A stretch of DNA of 64,000 nucleotides from Butyricimonas faecihominis (lineage in GTDB: Bacteria; Bacteroidota; Bacteroidia; Bacteroidales; Marinifilaceae): assembly GCF_033096445.1 (NCBI RefSeq), contig NZ_AP028155.1, forward strand, positions 4,035,880-4,099,879. Reading direction: 5' to 3'. Shown piece by piece: positions 61,330-64,000 of the stretch (its first letter is position 1; each line of letters begins with the position of its first letter). The notes under the pieces are model-generated. The model saw nothing but the letters and a program-made list of their open reading frames with translations, was not told the origin of the DNA and made no database searches. Made by a program: the position numbers and the translations under genes.

Positions 61330-61716
61330 CTATTTCTGCATCTGTTTCTCGAAACCTTTCAGCATCAATTCCGCAGATGCCGGGTTCGTTGCCAATGGAA
61401 CATTGTGAACGTCACATACGCGCATTAACATTTGCACGTCCGGTTCGTGAGGGTGTTTCCCAAGCGGGTCACGGAAGAACAGGACCATTTGTACTTTATG
61501 TTCTGCCACTTGTGCTGCAATCTGGGCATCTCCCCCGAGTGGACCGGAAAGAAGGCGTTCAACTTTTAACCCGGCATCCTGTGCATGTTTTCCGGTAGTC
61601 CCGGTAGCAATGATCTCGATGTTTGCCGAATGCATGAATTCATAATGTCTGTTCAGGAAAGCAACCATATCTGCTTTTTTCCCGTCATGTGCGATTACTG
61701 CTAGTTTCATCTTCAT
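61330..61716 (-). CDS. mgsA: Methylglyoxal synthase
   Basis: A 128-aa enzyme converting dihydroxyacetone phosphate to methylglyoxal and phosphate. The conserved AHDGKK, ATGTTGKHAQ, SGPLGGDAQIAAQVAE (with the catalytic aspartate) and DPLGKHPHEPDVQMLMRVCDVHNVPLATNPASAE motifs are all present. Slightly short compared with about 150 aa in Escherichia coli. It has its own -7 element (61734-61741). Confidence 0.95.
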   Translation of the reverse strand: MKMKLAVIAHDGKKADMVAFLNRHYEFMHSANIEIIATGTTGKHAQDAGLKVERLLSGPLGGDAQIAAQVAEHKVQMVLFFRDPLGKHPHEPDVQMLMRVCDVHNVPLATNPASAELMLKGFEKQMQK

Positions 61717-61733
61717 GTTATTTTAAGGTCATA

Positions 61734-61741
61734 CAAATATA
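61734..61741 (-). promoter_or_regulatory. -7 element (TATATTTG) of mgsA
   Basis: A perfect TAnnTTTG match on the minus strand, 17 bp before the mgsA ATG. No TTTG at the normal spacing. Confidence 0.5.
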
Positions 61742-61767
61742 TAAATATGTAAGTGAAAACCGGAAAG

Positions 61768-62886
61768 CTAAAAACTAAAAGTTTTGGTTGATTTCAGTAT
61801 TGTATCTGTTTTCTTGAAGAAACTCTTGCTTTTCGTCAGGTGAAAATCTTTTATAACACTGTCTGCCAAATTTTCCGGTACCACGTAATAACGTCGCCGC
61901 CCTTCCTCGTAGGGACGGTACATGTAAAATTTAATCGGCTCCATTTGATAACGTACAGGATGGTTCCGGGGTTTCGTTAAAGTCACGCGAATACATATTC
62001 CTCCTTCTGTTCCTTGTTGGGATTGGTTGGAAATAAAGTTACCCAGAGAGAAAACGGTAACGCCTAGTGTATCTTTGTCCGAGGTATAATATTCTATCGG
62101 CTGGACCACGTGGGGGTGTGAACCGATGACCATATCAGCTCCTTGTTCATGCAACCATTTACTTAATGCCCGCTGTTCCTTGTTCGGAAAGTTATGGTAT
62201 TCATACCCCCAGTGCATGAAGGCAATGATGTTGGTGGCCGTGTCCCGGCGAGCTAGTTGGATGTCTTGTTTTATGGTGGTCGTGTCAATGTGCGGGACGA
62301 CAAAACCTTTCGGAACGGGGAGGCCATTTGTCCCGTACGTGTAGTTGAGTAATGCTATTTTGAAACCGTCTTTCTGAAGATAGAGCGGGTGTCTCTTTTT
62401 GTAATTGAGGGTATCTGTGAATGTTCCCGTGTGTGGGATTCCTAATGAGTCCAAATAATAGATGGTATTGGTGATCCCTTTCCCGAGTTGGTCACAGCTA
62501 TGGTTGTTGGCGGTAACAAAGGTTGTTACTCCCAGTTGATGAAGGTCCCGGGCGATTTGCCAAGGTGAACAGAATCGGGGGTAACCGGAAAAGTCTTTAT
62601 TTCCAAGGGTTGTTTCCAGGTTGGCAATGACGAAATCGGCATCCGCCCAATAAGGAGCGATGTACTTGAAACATTTCTGGTACTTGTAGTCTTTTTCCGA
62701 TGGTTCGTGAGCGCTGTATATTTGCGGAAGGTGTTGGATGATGTCCCCGCAAAACAAGAGGGTCAATGTTTGTGACGTGTGAGGAATTTCCAGCGAGTAA
62801 TCGGTTTGAACGGGTGGTTTCTTCTCTTTGCAAGACGTGAACAACAAGAAGATGATACAGAACAAGAGAATTCGGTCGAGATACAT
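61768..62886 (-). CDS. CapA-type (PGA synthesis) lipoprotein
   Basis: A 372-aa predicted lipoprotein (lipobox LFTSCKEK, cysteine near 19). The CapA/calcineurin-like metallophosphatase fold shows FCGDIIQHLPQI, VIANLETTLGNKDFSGYPRF, TANNHSCDQLG, IAFMHWGYEYHNFPNKEQRALSKWLHEQGADMVIGSHPHVVQPIEYY and VFSLGNFIS. CapA proteins take part in poly-gamma-glutamate export in Bacillus, but in Bacteroidota the substrate is unknown. It is followed on its strand by mgsA. Confidence 0.93.
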   Translation of the reverse strand: MYLDRILLFCIIFLLFTSCKEKKPPVQTDYSLEIPHTSQTLTLLFCGDIIQHLPQIYSAHEPSEKDYKYQKCFKYIAPYWADADFVIANLETTLGNKDFSGYPRFCSPWQIARDLHQLGVTTFVTANNHSCDQLGKGITNTIYYLDSLGIPHTGTFTDTLNYKKRHPLYLQKDGFKIALLNYTYGTNGLPVPKGFVVPHIDTTTIKQDIQLARRDTATNIIAFMHWGYEYHNFPNKEQRALSKWLHEQGADMVIGSHPHVVQPIEYYTSDKDTLGVTVFSLGNFISNQSQQGTEGGICIRVTLTKPRNHPVRYQMEPIKFYMYRPYEEGRRRYYVVPENLADSVIKDFHLTKSKSFFKKTDTILKSTKTFSF

Positions 62887-62935
62887 GTATTTTTAATTCT
62901 TTCGAGTTGATCAATGGGGAAGGGGGATAAAAAAA

Positions 62936-62951
62936 GCCGTCCGAAGACGGC
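62936..62951 (-). terminator. Terminator of the DsbD-like gene (UUCG loop)
   Basis: On the minus strand the stem gccgtc is closed by a TTCG tetraloop and gacggc, followed by a run of seven T residues. The extra-stable C(UUCG)G loop makes this a strong terminator, 8 bp after the gene at 62959. Confidence 0.92.
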
Positions 62952-62958
62952 CTTTTGA

Positions 62959-63420
62959 TTATTTCGTTAATTCGAATTCAAATTCTTCTTCGGCAGGAGG
63001 GATACATTGTCCGCCAGAGCAAGACATGTATTCTACGTAGCCTACCAATTTAGCTTTGTCTTTTTTCAGTTTCACCCGTTGTACGAAAGTCACGGTTCCT
63101 TCGAAATATTTCAATTCCATGTTGAAGGCTTCGCTCTTTTCAGTTTTAGCTTCTGTAGTTGCTTTAAATTCTCCTACTAATTCAATGTCTTTCGTCTCGT
63201 CTTCATCTAAGTTGAATGTTGTGGGAAGAGGTCCGTTTTCCGGTAATTTGGTATCGTACAGATGCCATCCGCTTTCAATAGTAGCTTTGCAGATAATGTC
63301 ATAAACACCTTCGCTTACTTTTTTGAAAGAAATTTGCCATTTCACTGGTTTTAATACCTGTGAATTTGCAGCCCCAACCATTAAGGTTAATATTGCCGTA
63401 AGAATTAATAGTCTTTTCAT
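62959..63420 (-). CDS. Stand-alone DsbD N-terminal-like domain protein
   Basis: A 153-aa secreted protein with signal peptide (KRLLILTAILTLMVGAANSQ). VKWQISFKKVSEGVYDIICKATIESGWHLYDTKLPENGPLPTTFNL and YVEYMSCSGGQCIPPAEEEFEFEL match the DsbD alpha (DsbC/DsbD N-terminal) domain. The CSGGQC pair is the redox site region. No membrane or thioredoxin domain follows; the full-length DsbD partner is elsewhere. It may accept electrons or act as a chaperone in the periplasm. Confidence 0.92.
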   Translation of the reverse strand: MKRLLILTAILTLMVGAANSQVLKPVKWQISFKKVSEGVYDIICKATIESGWHLYDTKLPENGPLPTTFNLDEDETKDIELVGEFKATTEAKTEKSEAFNMELKYFEGTVTFVQRVKLKKDKAKLVGYVEYMSCSGGQCIPPAEEEFEFELTK

Positions 63421-63478
63421 GAATAAATTAAATTAGTTTTTAAAATAATTTCTCTCTAAAATTTAGTGATGCAAAGTA

Positions 63479-63486
63479 CAAAATTA
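63479..63486 (-). promoter_or_regulatory. -7 element (TAATTTTG) of the DsbD-like gene
   Basis: A perfect TAnnTTTG match on the minus strand, 58 bp before the ATG. The -33 element is unclear. Confidence 0.5.
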
Positions 63487-63521
63487 TCGAGAGAAACTAT
63501 GTTAGCTTATTGTTAAATTTT

Positions 63522-64000
63522 TTATAATGTTTTTTTCACGGCCACTTCTTCGAAACTTTCGACAAAATCTCCTGTCTGAATATCGTTGTAATTATTGATG
63601 TTCAAACCACACTCGAATCCTTTGGAAACTTCTTTCACGTCGTCCTTGAAACGTTTCAATGATCCCAATTCTCCGGTGAAGATCACGATACCATCCCGAA
63701 TCACGCGCACTTTTGAAGAACGGGTAATCTTTCCGTCTCTCACGATACATCCGGCAATCGTTCCCACCTTGGAAATCTTGAATGTTTCAAGCACTTCCAC
63801 GGTCGAGGTGATCTCTTCCTTGAATTCCGGGGATAACATACCTTCCATGGCGGATTTGATTTCCTCGATCGCCGTGTAGATAATAGAGTAAAGTCGAATG
63901 TCGATTTCCTCTTTCTCTGCCAGCTTTCTGGCACCCATCGAAGGACGAACTTGGAATCCGATGATGATAGCGTTCGATGCGGCAGCCAACATAACATCGC
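63522..64000 (-). CDS. infB: Translation initiation factor IF-2, C-terminal part (runs off the window)
   Basis: The last 159 residues of IF-2 are visible (reading [62 protein letters not shown], then [55 protein letters not shown]). This covers domain III and the fMet-tRNA-binding domain C2. The frame continues past 64000, so the GTPase domain is outside. The ATG at 63992 is internal and is not the start. Confidence 0.96.
   Translation of the reverse strand, partial: DVMLAAASNAIIIGFQVRPSMGARKLAEKEEIDIRLYSIIYTAIEEIKSAMEGMLSPEFKEEITSTVEVLETFKISKVGTIAGCIVRDGKITRSSKVRVIRDGIVIFTGELGSLKRFKDDVKEVSKGFECGLNINNYNDIQTGDFVESFEEVAVKKTL

Overview
The window reads as chromosomal DNA of a Bacteroidota gut bacterium, order Bacteroidales. 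The gene content is closest to what I know of the Odoribacteraceae (Butyricimonas/Odoribacter type), but the genus is inference. Support comes from promoters of the Bacteroidota primary-sigma type (TTTG, about 19-20 bp, TAnnTTTG), a SusC/SusD pair with ECF sigma and FecR, the ftsX-DUF3098-uppP-truB-queA order, DUF4296, DUF3109 and DUF6769-type proteins, and short AT-rich intergenic spacers. No rRNA, plasmid, prophage or CRISPR array was found.

Layout. 1-900: tail of an unknown gene and an orphan minus-strand gene. 1.2-1.96 kb: a GNAT acetyltransferase and two minus-strand tRNAs (Leu-UAA, Gly-GCC) with a near-perfect promoter. 2.2-10.2 kb: housekeeping run ftsX, DUF3098, uppP, truB, queA, mfd, coaX. 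10.3-17.5 kb: envelope genes (TPR protein, LptC-like lipoprotein, CNNM/CorC membrane protein, GDP-mannose pyrophosphorylase on the other strand, MlaE/MlaF-type ABC pair, DUF4296 lipoprotein, an amidohydrolase-like fragment). 17.5-20.7 kb: a tricorn-type S41 protease. 20.8-23.7 kb (minus): PadR regulator with two PspC membrane proteins. 23.9-25.4 kb: gpmI. 25.4-29.5 kb is accessory: a 190-bp MITE-like palindrome, an XRE regulator divergent from a coiled-coil gene, a three-gene overlapping cassette with a DUF3990 (ADP-ribosyltransferase-like) protein, 11-bp tandem repeats, DUF3109, tRNA-His and a fold-back element. 29.5-32.4 kb: gcvP.

32.4-45.3 kb is the most distinctive locus: ECF sigma, FecR anti-sigma, then an apparent operon of TlpA-type thioredoxin lipoprotein, thioredoxin-less paralogue, SusC (with STN signalling domain), SusD, DUF4843, PKD-like lipoprotein and a second TlpA protein. 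It has the architecture of a signal-transducing nutrient uptake locus, but there is no glycosidase inside it and two redox proteins bracket the transporter. A GH29 fucosidase follows behind a terminator and its own promoter.

46.9-49.8 kb (minus): YfcC-type carrier and a surface lipoprotein. 49.9-54.98 kb: AlbA_2/ATP-binding regulator with a 12-bp repeat tract overlapping a TtcA-like gene, greA with a structured leader, HIT protein, thioesterase, HAD hydrolase. 55.0-61.2 kb (minus): a metal-efflux operon (DUF6769-like His/Cys protein, His-rich adaptor, CzcA/CusA-type RND pump, TolC-type outer membrane protein). 61.3-64.0 kb (minus): methylglyoxal synthase, CapA-type lipoprotein, DsbD N-domain protein and the C-terminal part of IF-2 running off the window.

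At small scale the spacers hold a recurring pattern: tandem repeats of exactly 11 bp, each with a different sequence, in four separate spacers. Product names rest on reading the translated sequences; no database search was possible.
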